Source: Micrococcus sp. (lineage in GTDB: Bacteria; Actinomycetota; Actinomycetes; Actinomycetales; Micrococcaceae). Taken from it: a stretch of 64,000 bases of DNA. Below, in pieces: positions 35,995-44,544 of the stretch. Position 1 is the stretch's first letter. Each line of letters begins with the position of its first letter. The stretch lies in NCBI GenBank assembly GCA_029961105.1, contig JASBVO010000006.1:124001-188000 (forward strand), given 5' to 3'. The notes beneath the pieces are model-generated. The model made no database searches. It saw only the letters and a list, made by a program, of their open reading frames with translations, and was not told where the DNA came from. The translations under genes and the position numbers were made by a program.

Positions 35995-36858
35995 TCACCC
36001 CTGTCGACGGTCCGCGTTGGCGTGGATCGCGTCCCGCAGGTACTGCGCCAGGCCCGGCCGGAGCCGTTCGTAGGTGGCCGCGAACCGCGGGTCCTGGACG
36101 TACATGTCCGCCAGGCTCCGGTGGAACCGGCCGTCGAGGGGATAGAACCAGCGGTCGATGTGCGCCCGGGCGGCCTCCGCGGCGTCCATGGCCTGCTCGG
36201 AACCGGCGGGCAGGCCCGCGTCCAGGGCGGCGATGATCAGCCGGTTGGCCTCCTCCGCCTCCGCCGTGATCCGCTCCCAGTCGGCCTTGGTATAGCGCTT
36301 CGTCCGGCGCCGGGACTCGGCCCAGGCGTCCGTCTCGCCCCAACGCTGCTGCGCTTCCTCCTGGTACTCGGCGGCGTTCTCCGCGTAGTGGTCACCGAAG
36401 AGTTCGCGCAGCTCGTCCTCGGTCAGGTCGATGTCCTTCTCCAGTGCCGTGTCCAGCGCGGCCAGCAGCCGCGTGAGTTCGGTGATCTTCTCCTCCACCA
36501 GCTCCCGCTGGCGTTCCAGGGCCCGACGCCGGCTCCGTTCCCGACGCCAGCCCGGCGCCCGGGCACCGCCCGGCGCGCCGCCGTCGGGGGCCCGCCGCCG
36601 CCCGCCCGGGTCCGCCGAGCCGTTCGCCCCCGACCCGCCCGGGGCCTCCTCCTCGGCGAGCGCGGCGGCGATGTCCTCCAGGCCCAGCCCCAGGCGCCGG
36701 TAGGCGACCACCTGCTGGAGCCGGTCGACGTCGGCCCGGGAGTAGAGCCGGTAGCCCGCCGCAGAGCGGGCGGCGGGGGTGACCAGCCCGATCCGGTCGT
36801 AGTGGTGCAGGGTGCGCACGGTGACCCCGGTGGCGGAGGCGGTCTCCCCCACGGTCAT
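35995..36858 (-). CDS. MerR-family regulator with TipAS-like domain
   Basis: A 287-residue regulator. The MerR HTH is TGVTVRTLHHYDRIGLVTP. It is followed by a Gly/Pro/Arg insert at about 75-115, a coiled coil, and a TipAS-like antibiotic-recognition domain (DHYAENAAEYQEEAQQRWG, WFYPLDGRFHRSLADMYVQD). The protein has no Cys, so the covalent Cys link to thiopeptides known for TipAS is not possible. ATG 36858 with GAGGTCGAG upstream matches the family length; ATG 36984, seven bases after the -10 box, could be a leaderless start. It probably controls the exporter genes that follow. Confidence 0.87.
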   Translation of the reverse strand: MTVGETASATGVTVRTLHHYDRIGLVTPAARSAAGYRLYSRADVDRLQQVVAYRRLGLGLEDIAAALAEEEAPGGSGANGSADPGGRRRAPDGGAPGGARAPGWRRERSRRRALERQRELVEEKITELTRLLAALDTALEKDIDLTEDELRELFGDHYAENAAEYQEEAQQRWGETDAWAESRRRTKRYTKADWERITAEAEEANRLIIAALDAGLPAGSEQAMDAAEAARAHIDRWFYPLDGRFHRSLADMYVQDPRFAATYERLRPGLAQYLRDAIHANADRRQG

Positions 36859-36991
36859 CAGCTCGACCTCCGGATGGGTGCGGCTGCCGGCCGAGGCGGT
36901 ACCGTCGACGCCCGTGGTCGGGCCTGCCTCGGGGTGGGTTCCACTGTTTCCCGGCCGCCGTTCGCGGCCTCGTCCTTCAGTCATGTCCACC

Positions 36992-37022
36992 AGTGCACCG
37001 CCTCACGTCGCGTCAGGGTCAA
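36992..37022 (-). promoter_or_regulatory. MerR-type promoter with 19-bp spacer and dyad
   Basis: On the minus strand TTGACC (37022-37017) and TGCACT (36997-36992) are 19 bp apart, the over-long spacing that MerR proteins correct by twisting DNA. The near-perfect dyad CCTGACGCGACGTGAGG fills the spacer. This strongly suggests autoregulation. The stretch from here to 37603 contains no gene I can support. Confidence 0.65.
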
Positions 37023-37603
37023 GCGCTCTCCCCGGCAAACCCCGTCCATGGGGGTCCTGAAGGCGGACGAGCCCGGCGGCCGTGGCCTGCTCGGAACGAC
37101 TGATATCCACGCCTGGAGGCTAGCGTGTCCGGCATTCCCTCGTGCTCACCGCCGTCGCGGCCCGATGCTCGTCCACGGCCTGGTGCCGCGGCAGCATCGG
37201 CTAGCTGCCCGGCTCCTGGTCCTCGCCTCGGGACCCCGAACGCGTCGACCGGCCGCCCCGTCCGGCGAAGGGGCCCGGATGGCAGGTCGGTGCCCAGGGC
37301 GAGGATCCGGCGGAATGGCGGTCTGGCAAGGAGCTCAGCTCTTTTCCTCGCCGCGCTCAGGACGGACAATCGGAGTTCAGAGCAGCCCCCGCCCTGGCGC
37401 CGACGTCCGATGCAACCTCGCATGGCCGCCGGGGACCACCACATCCAGTCCACATCCACTCCCTGGGGTGGCCGTGCACGCACACGGCCACACGTCCCGG
37501 GCACCCCTTCCTGCGGCCTGGCCGCGGTCATCCGCCACGAAAGGCACCGCCGTGGCCACTGCCGTGCCCCGGCACGCACATCCCACCACTCCAGGAGGCT
37601 GAC

Positions 37604-38332
37604 ATGACCACCCCTACCACTGACGTGATTCCCTCTCGCCGCGCCCCTGCCGACTGGACCCGAAAACACGCCCTGGCGGGCGGGATCTTCTACCTGATCA
37701 CCTTTGCCGCCTCGATCCCGGCCGCCTTCTACTTCCTCACCCCCGTGCTGACCGACCCCGGCTACGTCCTCGGTCCCGGCGCCGACACCCGCGTGGTCAT
37801 CGGCTGCCTGCTGGACGCGGTCAACGCCCTGGCCTGCATCGGCACCGCCGTCGCGGTGTACCCGGTGGTGCGCCGGTTCGGGGAGTCGATGGCCCTGGGC
37901 TTCGTCACCACGCGCATGTTCGAAGCCGCCGTCATCATGATCGGGGTCGTGAGCCTGCTCGCCGTGGTGACCCTGCGGCAGCAGGCCGCCGCCACCGGGG
38001 CCGACGAGGCCTCCCTCCTGACCACCGGGCAGGCACTGGTCGCCGTGCGCGACTACACCTTCCAGTTCGGCCCCAACATCAGTGCCGCCCTGAATGCCCT
38101 GCTGTTCGGCACGCTGCTGTTCCGGTCCCGCCTGGTCCCGCGCATCATCCCCACCCTGGGCCTGATCGCCGCTCCCTTACTGCTGCTGGCCAGCCTGGCC
38201 ACGGTGCTCGGGTTCACCGAGCAGGGCTCGGTGTGGTTCGCCCCCGGCGGCGCGCTGATCTTCGTGTGGGAGCTCTGGGTCGGTATCTACCTCATTGCCA
38301 AGGGCTTCAGGCCGTCATCCGTCACCGCCTGA
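37604..38332 (+). CDS. DUF4386 membrane protein
   Basis: A 242-residue protein with six or seven spans, matching DUF4386 in GIFYLITFAASIPAAFYFL, the central RMFEAAVIMIGVVSLLA and the C-terminal FVWELWVGIYLIAKGF. AGGAGG six bases before the ATG is a strong ribosome site. Family function is unknown. It precedes a flavoprotein gene by 19 bases and may be co-transcribed. Confidence 0.85.
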   Translation: MTTPTTDVIPSRRAPADWTRKHALAGGIFYLITFAASIPAAFYFLTPVLTDPGYVLGPGADTRVVIGCLLDAVNALACIGTAVAVYPVVRRFGESMALGFVTTRMFEAAVIMIGVVSLLAVVTLRQQAAATGADEASLLTTGQALVAVRDYTFQFGPNISAALNALLFGTLLFRSRLVPRIIPTLGLIAAPLLLLASLATVLGFTEQGSVWFAPGGALIFVWELWVGIYLIAKGFRPSSVTA

Positions 38333-38351
38333 ACAGGACTGACCGCCCGGC

Positions 38352-39725
38352 GTGACGCACCTCGGCCATTGTCCGGTCAGGTGCCCGCACCTAGACTTCC
38401 GCACACGATCGTGGCGTGGTGTTCCGGTCTGGAACCGCTGCCCGTCAGGCACCGTCGGGGCCGTCGTCCGCGCGGGATCGGTCCAGGACATCGACGCGGT
38501 GCTGGCCACGGCACGGCGCGCTGGCCTGCCGCTGGCCGTTCGGGGCGGCGGGCACAGCATCGCCGGCCACGGCACCGTGGACGATGGGCTGGTCCTGGAC
38601 CTCGGAGAACTGCGCGGCGTCGTGGTGGACGAGGAGAACCAACTGGTCCGCGTGGAGCCGGGGGCGACGCTGGCCGACGTGGACCGCGCCACCGAGCCGT
38701 ATGGGCTGGCCGTTCCCCTCGGGGTGATCAGCCAGACCGGGGTCGCCGGGCTGGCCCTGGGCGGGGGCGTGGGCTGGCTGACCCGCAGCGACGGGTTGAC
38801 CGCCGACAACCTCGAGGCCGCCGACGTCGTCACCGCCACGGGCGAACACCTGCACGCCAGCGCGGCGGAGAACCCGGCGCTGTTCTGGGGTCTGCGCGGG
38901 GGCGGGGGCAACTTCGGGGTCGTCTCCTCCTTCACCTTCCGCGCCCGCAAGCTGCCGGCCCCGGTGCTGGGCGGCAACCTGATCTACCGGCCACAGAACT
39001 GGTCCACTGCGTTGAACGCGTTCGCCCGGTGGACCCAGGACCTGCCCGAGGAGATGAACCCCATCGTCTCGATCCTGCGCCTGCCCCCGGAGTTCGAGGT
39101 GGGCGATGATCCCGTCCTGGTCATCGGTTTCAGCTGGGTCTCCCCCGATCACGACGCCGGCACCGCGCTGGTCGATCGGCTGCGGGCGGAGGCGCCCCCG
39201 GACCTGGAAGAGGTCGGCCCAGTGGTGTGGACCGGGTGGCAGTCCGCCATGGACGCCCTGTTCCCCAAGGGCTCACGCGGGTACTGGAAGAATGCCTCCT
39301 TCTCCCGCCTGGACGAGGAGGTGATCCAGGCCCTGCTGGGCTTCGCCTCCGAAGTGACCTGGTACGGAACCGGTATCGACATCCATCACATGGCCGGCGC
39401 CTTCGGGCGGGTACCGGAGGAGGCCACCGCCTTCCCCAACCGGTCCTCGCGTTACTGGCTGAACATCTACGGCTTCTGGCGTGATCCCGCCGAGGACGCG
39501 CGGCTGACCGCGTTCGCCCGCCGGGCCCACGCCGCCATGGAGCCCTTCGCCGAGACCGGACAGTACGTCAACTTCCTGGGCGCCGAGCACGGACCCGTGA
39601 CCGCGGAGACCGCCCGCCTGGCCTATGGGCCGGACAAGCACCAGCGCCTGGTCGAGCTCAAGAACCGCTACGACCCCGACAACCTCTTCCGCCTCAACCA
39701 CAACATCGTGCCGGTCCCCGCCTGA
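38352..39725 (+). CDS. FAD-linked oxidase with BBE domain
   Basis: A 457-residue berberine-bridge-type oxidoreductase. The FAD domain has VRGGGHSIAGHG with His68 as likely covalent FAD site and GLALGGGVGWLTRSDGLTADN; the C-terminal BBE segment is NRYDPDNLFRLNHNI. The N-terminus is odd: the family normally has some 20-30 more residues and a DRRPA motif just before VVRAG, here replaced by CPSGTVGA. The usual second covalent Cys is not evident. GTG 38352 is the only plausible start and has no clear ribosome site, so the 5' end may be damaged. Confidence 0.85.
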   Translation: MTHLGHCPVRCPHLDFRTRSWRGVPVWNRCPSGTVGAVVRAGSVQDIDAVLATARRAGLPLAVRGGGHSIAGHGTVDDGLVLDLGELRGVVVDEENQLVRVEPGATLADVDRATEPYGLAVPLGVISQTGVAGLALGGGVGWLTRSDGLTADNLEAADVVTATGEHLHASAAENPALFWGLRGGGGNFGVVSSFTFRARKLPAPVLGGNLIYRPQNWSTALNAFARWTQDLPEEMNPIVSILRLPPEFEVGDDPVLVIGFSWVSPDHDAGTALVDRLRAEAPPDLEEVGPVVWTGWQSAMDALFPKGSRGYWKNASFSRLDEEVIQALLGFASEVTWYGTGIDIHHMAGAFGRVPEEATAFPNRSSRYWLNIYGFWRDPAEDARLTAFARRAHAAMEPFAETGQYVNFLGAEHGPVTAETARLAYGPDKHQRLVELKNRYDPDNLFRLNHNIVPVPA

Positions 39726-39755
39726 GAGCGCTCGCTCAAGGGAGGTTCCCAGGAA

Positions 39756-39791
39756 GGGAATGCTCGGCAGGTGATCCTGCCGAGCATTCCC
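39756..39791. terminator. Bidirectional hairpin terminator
   Basis: GGGAATGCTCGGCAGG and CCTGCCGAGCATTCCC form a perfect 16-bp stem around TGAT, between the convergent BBE and secreted-protein genes. Confidence 0.8.
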
Positions 39792-39806
39792 GCAGATGAT
39801 GGTCGA

Positions 39807-40277
39807 TTAACGCTGATCGATCACGCGAACGGGGCTCGACTCCCAATCGGTCCAGTTGGACCAGGTGTCTCCCCTGTAGACACGGAAACGCACCTGGCTG
39901 TAGACCTCCTCATCCCCGGCTTCCGTATTGGGAATGCCGGTCCTCAACCTGAAGGTATGGGTCTCGTACTTCTTGTAGTTCCTATTGGGGAAGGTATGAC
40001 GGTTGGTGAGCTTTTGATCGGCACCCCGGTCCTCTTCCCAGCCTTGGCCTTGGACGCGGATGGTACGACCTGCGCTGCACGTCGCTTCGAACCGGAAAAC
40101 CACAGTTCCGGCATTAAGGTTCACCGACGGGCGCAACGGGGTGACCGTGCAACCACGTAGCGTTGTTGATGCCTGGGCCGGCGCAACGGCCAGGGGTGCG
40201 AAGAATGCTGTGACCAGCAGCGGCACGGCCCCTATCGCAGCAAGGCGTGCCCGATTGTTCTTTCGTGTGCTTGACAT
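39807..40277 (-). CDS. Small secreted protein
   Basis: A 156-residue protein with a basic N-region, a hydrophobic core (LLVTAFFAPLAVA) and a probable cleavage site after PAQA. The mature part has one Cys pair (GCTVT, ATCSAG) and Trp/Arg-rich beta segments such as VRFRVYRGDTWSNWTDW. GGACC ahead of ATG 40277 is a modest ribosome site. No family was recognised. It has lower G+C than its neighbours and may be of foreign origin. Confidence 0.7.
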   Translation of the reverse strand: MSSTRKNNRARLAAIGAVPLLVTAFFAPLAVAPAQASTTLRGCTVTPLRPSVNLNAGTVVFRFEATCSAGRTIRVQGQGWEEDRGADQKLTNRHTFPNRNYKKYETHTFRLRTGIPNTEAGDEEVYSQVRFRVYRGDTWSNWTDWESSPVRVIDQR

Positions 40278-40539
40278 GATGGGTCCTGAAAATGCGGGCC
40301 AGCTGTGCTTTCTTGGTGCCGAAGACACTGATCAGGGCCACAGGAGGGCTGGCCGCGGACTCCATCGACCCTGTCGTCTGGTGTCGTGCCTTCGAGACTT
40401 GATACGCAGCGGCGGTGCCCGTGTGGCGGCATCCCGCAGCAGCATGCTGACACCGAGCCCTGCATCGACACAACGGGCGTAATCCACAAGAATGCGCGGG
40501 AAGTGTGTTGGGCTGCCGTTCTGTTCGGACCGAGGGAGC

Positions 40540-40562
40540 GCTGGGACGCCTGAAGTCCCAGC
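40540..40562. other. Intergenic stretch with hairpin
   Basis: The 407-base gap 40278-40684 holds no supported gene. The one clear structure is GCTGGGAC and GTCCCAGC, an 8-bp stem with a 7-base loop, of unknown role. Confidence 0.4.
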
Positions 40563-40684
40563 ACCCTCCACCACAGCAGAGGCCGGCTTGCGGGCCTGCG
40601 TCCCCGAGGCCCTGTGTTCCTTGTACGTTCTCTGCCAAGCTCGGATTGCTGGAGGCGTACCGGCGCGGACGGGACGGAGACCGG

Positions 40685-40951
40685 ATGCAGGCGCAGGTGA
40701 GAAGGGTGGCTTGGGCACGCGTGGTGGTTCTGGCAGCGTTCCTTGCCCTGTCCGGCTGCGGCACGGGTGGTGCTGGTCCTGTTCGCGCCGAGGATGACCC
40801 CCCGGGGGTCCCGCCGCGCCGGACGGCGTCGACGGCGCCCGGTCAGGTCAGGTGGTCGCAGCGGCCCTCGGCCCAGTCCGCGTGGCGCTGCGCGGAGCGG
40901 TGCACCACGGCGCGGGCATCGGCGGTGATGCAGCCGGTGAAATTGTCGTAG
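40685..40951 (+). CDS. Possible truncated lipoprotein
   Basis: An 88-residue frame that begins with a convincing lipoprotein signal (basic MQAQVRR, hydrophobic VVVLAAFLALSGC) and a GGAG five bases before the ATG. After about residue 45 the sequence turns into an Arg/Ala/Trp-rich stretch antisense to the MBL-fold gene. The 5' half therefore looks like a real lipoprotein gene whose original 3' part has been lost. Confidence 0.4.
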   Translation: MQAQVRRVAWARVVVLAAFLALSGCGTGGAGPVRAEDDPPGVPPRRTASTAPGQVRWSQRPSAQSAWRCAERCTTARASAVMQPVKLS

Positions 40952-41694
40952 AGCCGGTCGTAGTCGTACCGGTCCAGGTGGTCAGCGATCCTCAGCGCCA
41001 CCCTCCCGGACAGCGGCAGGTAGTTGGGGAAGGACCGCATGAACGTGGCCCAGGCCCGGTCCCGCGCCACGCCCACGGTGTCCCCGGCCAGCAGCACCCC
41101 GCGCCCGTCCTCACCGGTGTGGTGCACCACCACACTGCCCCGGAAGTGCCCGCCGGGCTGGGAGGCCGTGACCCCGGGCAGGGGCTCGATGGTCCCGGAC
41201 CACAGCCGCAGGTTCTCCGGCCGCCGGGCCAGCCAGCCGGCGTCGGGCTCGGAGACGTACACCGGGGCACCGCCGAAGGCCTCGGACCAGTCCGACTGCA
41301 CCCCGTACATGTGCGGATGGGAGGCGATGATCCCGGCCAGGCCGCCCAGTCCGGCCACCGTCTCCACGGCCGCCCGGTCGATGTGGGCGGGGACGTCCAC
41401 CATCAGGTTCCCGGCCGGCGTCGTCAGCAGCTTGGCGTGCTGGCCGATCCCGGCGCCGCCGCTCACCGCCAGTGCCCACAGGCCCGGTTCCAGCAGGGCC
41501 GGCCGGACCGAGGCGCCGCCGGCGCGCAGGGCGCCGACGGTGATCCAGTGCTGGCCGTCGGCGGGGACCCACTGGCGGTCGTCGGCGCAGATGGCGCAGG
41601 TCTCCGGCAGGGCGTCCGCCTCGTGTTCCACCCCGCAGGTGGCGCACAGGGCGGTCCGGTCCCATGGCTGGGCAGGCAGTGGCTGGGTGTCCAT
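40843..41694 (-). CDS. MBL-fold hydrolase-like protein with N-terminal zinc ribbon
   Basis: A 283-residue protein. Four Cys in CATCGVEHEADALPETCAIC form a likely small zinc site. The rest resembles a beta-lactamase fold with IIASHPHMYG in place of the usual HxHxDH loop, GGHFRGSVVVHHTGEDGRG and LLAGDTVGVARDR. The altered metal ligands make the hydrolytic activity uncertain. It is on the same strand as the thioesterase upstream, 52 bases away. Confidence 0.8.
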   Translation of the reverse strand: MDTQPLPAQPWDRTALCATCGVEHEADALPETCAICADDRQWVPADGQHWITVGALRAGGASVRPALLEPGLWALAVSGGAGIGQHAKLLTTPAGNLMVDVPAHIDRAAVETVAGLGGLAGIIASHPHMYGVQSDWSEAFGGAPVYVSEPDAGWLARRPENLRLWSGTIEPLPGVTASQPGGHFRGSVVVHHTGEDGRGVLLAGDTVGVARDRAWATFMRSFPNYLPLSGRVALRIADHLDRYDYDRLYDNFTGCITADARAVVHRSAQRHADWAEGRCDHLT

Positions 41695-41746
41695 GGTCAG
41701 TGCAGTGTAGGCGTCCCGCTCCGGCGCGGGACAGGCCCCTGGGCTG

Positions 41747-42694
41747 CTAGCTGCCGGCCCACTCGTGGGAGGCCTTGTTGCGCAGGCCCACCAGCTCGAG
41801 CGCGCGGCGTTCCAGTGCCTGGTCCTGTTCGGTCAGGGCCCGCCACTGCTTGACCGGCACCGCCTTGCCGTCGGCACCGGTGGAGACCATCACGGTGAGC
41901 CCGTGGGCGATCAGCCTGGGCTCACGCTCGCGGCGGTCCCCGGCCCGCGCCCGGACGGAGACGTGCATGGACCGCGGGGAGGTGTGGACCAGGCGGGCCT
42001 CGATCTCCATCAGGTCGCCCACGTGCACCGGCTGGTAGAACCGCACTCCGCCGGCGAACACCGCCACCACGGGCAGCCCGGACCAGCGGGAGGCGCAGAC
42101 GTCGGCGGCCTCGTCGATCCAGCGCATCACGGCACCGGCCTGGACCTTCTCCCCGGGGTAGACCTCGCGGGTGTTGGCGATGAAGCGCAGCACCACGGTC
42201 TCGGCGGTCATCTCCCCCTCCGGCGCCGGCGCGGAGATCATGGCCTCCTCCACCTCACGGCGGATGGTCCCGCGGACCTTGGCCAGGCGCTCCCGTTCCA
42301 GCTCCTCCGGCGTGCCGGGCTCCCAGGGGCGGACGGGAACCGGCGAGCCGGTGGAGTCCACGGCCACGTAGACCATGACGCACTCCGTGCACACCACGGC
42401 CTTGCCGTTCTCGTCCCGGGTGTCCGGCAGGACCACCCGGGTCTGCACGTGGACCGAGGTCCGGCCCGTGTGGACCACGCGGGCCTCGGCGATCACGCGC
42501 GTCTCCACGGGCACCGGGTTGGCGAAGTGCATGTTCCCCACGTAGGAGCCCACCACGTCCCTGCCCGACCAGCTGGCGGCGGCAGCATAGGCCGTCTTGT
42601 CGATCCACGTCATCACGGTCCCGGCGTCGACGGCGCGGTCCGGGTGGTCATAGGCCTCGGCACGGAACTGGAGGGCGACGGAACTACGGGGCAT
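41747..42694 (-). CDS. Double-hotdog acyl-CoA thioesterase (paralogue A)
   Basis: A 315-residue protein of two tandem hotdog domains, each with the long-helix motif: VDAGTVMTWIDKTAY in the first and VQAGAVMRWIDEAAD in the second. Both lack the His of the HGG motif, but the helix Asp remains. Family members cleave fatty acyl-CoA. TAGTTT lies six bases before ATG 42694. It is divergent from a related gene at 42834. Confidence 0.88.
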   Translation of the reverse strand: MPRSSVALQFRAEAYDHPDRAVDAGTVMTWIDKTAYAAAASWSGRDVVGSYVGNMHFANPVPVETRVIAEARVVHTGRTSVHVQTRVVLPDTRDENGKAVVCTECVMVYVAVDSTGSPVPVRPWEPGTPEELERERLAKVRGTIRREVEEAMISAPAPEGEMTAETVVLRFIANTREVYPGEKVQAGAVMRWIDEAADVCASRWSGLPVVAVFAGGVRFYQPVHVGDLMEIEARLVHTSPRSMHVSVRARAGDRREREPRLIAHGLTVMVSTGADGKAVPVKQWRALTEQDQALERRALELVGLRNKASHEWAGS

Positions 42695-42833
42695 GAGTCG
42701 AAACTAGCATCAGTGACCCACGCCACGTGGACGCCATTCTCACCCAGCGGAATCTCTGTGCTGACGTGGAGGAACTGCCCGGGTGGCGTACAGGTTCGGG
42801 GCGCGTGCCACCCCATCCGGCAGAATGGGCTCC

Positions 42834-43835
42834 ATGGAGACCGCACCGCAGCCCACCGCGGCCGAGCCCGCCCGCGAGCGCCGGCACGAGGTGACCCTGC
42901 GCTTCCTGGCCGCCCCCATGGACCGAGGCCACGCCGGGACGGTGGACGCCGGCAGGGTGCTGGAGTGGATCGACAAGGCCGCCTTCGCCGCGGCCACCGC
43001 CTGGTCCGGGTCCTACTGCGTGACCGCCTACGTGGGCAACATCCACTTCCACGACCCGGTACAGGTCGGGGAGATGGTGGAGGTCACCGCCACCGTGCTG
43101 TACACCGGCCGGTCCTCGATGCACATCAACACCATGGTGCGCTCCGGCGACCCGAAGACCGGGCACCTGGAGGAACGGGCCCGCTGCCTGGTGATCTTCG
43201 TGGCCGTGGACGCCGCGGGCCACTCCACCGCGGTCCCGGAGTTCGTGCCGCGGACCCTGGAGCAGCAGCTCGCCCGGGACTACGCCGTCTCCCGCATCCC
43301 GGTCCGGGAGGAGATCGGCGCGGAGCTGAAGAAGCAGCAGTACACGGACGCCGGGACGGCCGAGAAGGTGGTCCTGCGCTTCCTGGCCGCGCCCACGGAC
43401 GTCAACTGGGGCGGCAAGGTGCACGGCGGGATCGTCATGGAGTGGATCGACCAGGCCGCCTACCTGTGCTCCTCGCGCTACTGCGGGCGGGACACCGTGG
43501 CCGTGTTCTCCGGCGGGATCCGCTTCCTGCAGCCCCTGCACATCGGGGACCTGGTGGAGGTGGAGGCCCGGCTGATCTACACCGGGAACAAGGGCATGCA
43601 CGTGGCCGTGGAGGTCCGCTCCGGGGACCCGAAGGGGGACCGGCTGCAGCTGACCACCAACTGCATCACCGTCATGGTGGCCCGCGACGACGAAGGCACC
43701 TCCGTTCCCGTCGAGCCCTGGGTGCCCGTCACCGAGGAGGACCGCCGGCTGTGGCAGCACGCCCGCGACCTGCTCATCATCCGCGGGCGGGCCCAGGGCA
43801 ACCGCCTGCCCAACCACCTGCTGGAGGAACACTGA
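42834..43835 (+). CDS. Double-hotdog acyl-CoA thioesterase (paralogue B)
   Basis: A 333-residue paralogue of the gene on the other side of the 139-base spacer. The first domain has VDAGRVLEWIDKAAF and the second VHGGIVMEWIDQAAY, where the HGG motif is kept; only the second may be catalytic. CAGAAT at 42821-42826 lies seven bases before ATG 42834 with no Shine-Dalgarno, suggesting a leaderless transcript. Its stop overlaps the next start (TGATG). Confidence 0.88.
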   Translation: METAPQPTAAEPARERRHEVTLRFLAAPMDRGHAGTVDAGRVLEWIDKAAFAAATAWSGSYCVTAYVGNIHFHDPVQVGEMVEVTATVLYTGRSSMHINTMVRSGDPKTGHLEERARCLVIFVAVDAAGHSTAVPEFVPRTLEQQLARDYAVSRIPVREEIGAELKKQQYTDAGTAEKVVLRFLAAPTDVNWGGKVHGGIVMEWIDQAAYLCSSRYCGRDTVAVFSGGIRFLQPLHIGDLVEVEARLIYTGNKGMHVAVEVRSGDPKGDRLQLTTNCITVMVARDDEGTSVPVEPWVPVTEEDRRLWQHARDLLIIRGRAQGNRLPNHLLEEH

Positions 43836-44443
43836 TGGACGAGGGCAACCGGAGCTTCTGGGACGTGCGCCTGCCGGCCACCGCCGACGACGGCGAGGCC
43901 GGGCTGGTGGCGGCGGCCCTCGAGCAGCTGGGCGGCAACCGACTGGCCGACTGGGCCGTGCGGCTGCTGACAGGACGGGCTCGTCCCGGCGACGACGGCG
44001 ACCCGGACATCGCCCTGATCCGCGGGGAGGCGGCCGCCCTGGACCCTGAGCTCGCCCTGGACCCACACCTGTCCCGGTGGCTCGGTGCCCGCGTGCTGGT
44101 GCACCACTGGCATCCCCGGGCCGCCGACGCCGTGCGGGACGGCCTCGCCGATGACAGCGCGGCCGTGCGGCAGCTGTGCTGCCGGATCGTGGCCGTGCAG
44201 GGCTCCCCGGCCTTCGACGCCGCGGCCCGCACGGTCGAGCAGTTGCTGGCCGACCCGGAACCCCGGGTGCGCAGCGCAGCGGCCCTGGCGCTCGGCGAGG
44301 TGGGGGGCGAACACGCCGCGGGCCCCCTGCGGGGGCTGCTCATGGACCCCGACTCCGTGCTGGCCTCGGCCGCCGAGGAGGCCCTGGGCCGGCTGGCGCA
44401 TCGGCATGCCCGCCCGGACCTGCGCGCCGACCCCGAGTACTGA
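43835..44443 (+). CDS. HEAT-repeat-like protein
   Basis: A 202-residue soluble, helical protein. The C-terminal half has HEAT-type helical pairs such as LADPEPRVRSAAALALGEVG and MDPDSVLASAAEEALGRL, usual for protein-binding adaptors. It begins within the stop codon of the thioesterase, so it is coupled to it and may act with it. No enzyme motif was seen. Confidence 0.75.
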   Translation: MDEGNRSFWDVRLPATADDGEAGLVAAALEQLGGNRLADWAVRLLTGRARPGDDGDPDIALIRGEAAALDPELALDPHLSRWLGARVLVHHWHPRAADAVRDGLADDSAAVRQLCCRIVAVQGSPAFDAAARTVEQLLADPEPRVRSAAALALGEVGGEHAAGPLRGLLMDPDSVLASAAEEALGRLAHRHARPDLRADPEY

Positions 44444-44544
44444 TCCGGGCATCGCCGGGACGGGCCGTGCCCGCCCTGCTCCCGGGACCAGCCGTGCCCG
44501 CCCTGTTCCCGGGACTGGCTGACCGCGGCGGCGCGCAGCATCCC

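Noticed and set aside
37019..37603. Overlapping open frames on both strands between the MerR and DUF4386 genes
   Set aside because: Compositions are Arg/Pro/Gly-rich, with no ribosome sites or domains, typical of non-coding high-G+C DNA.
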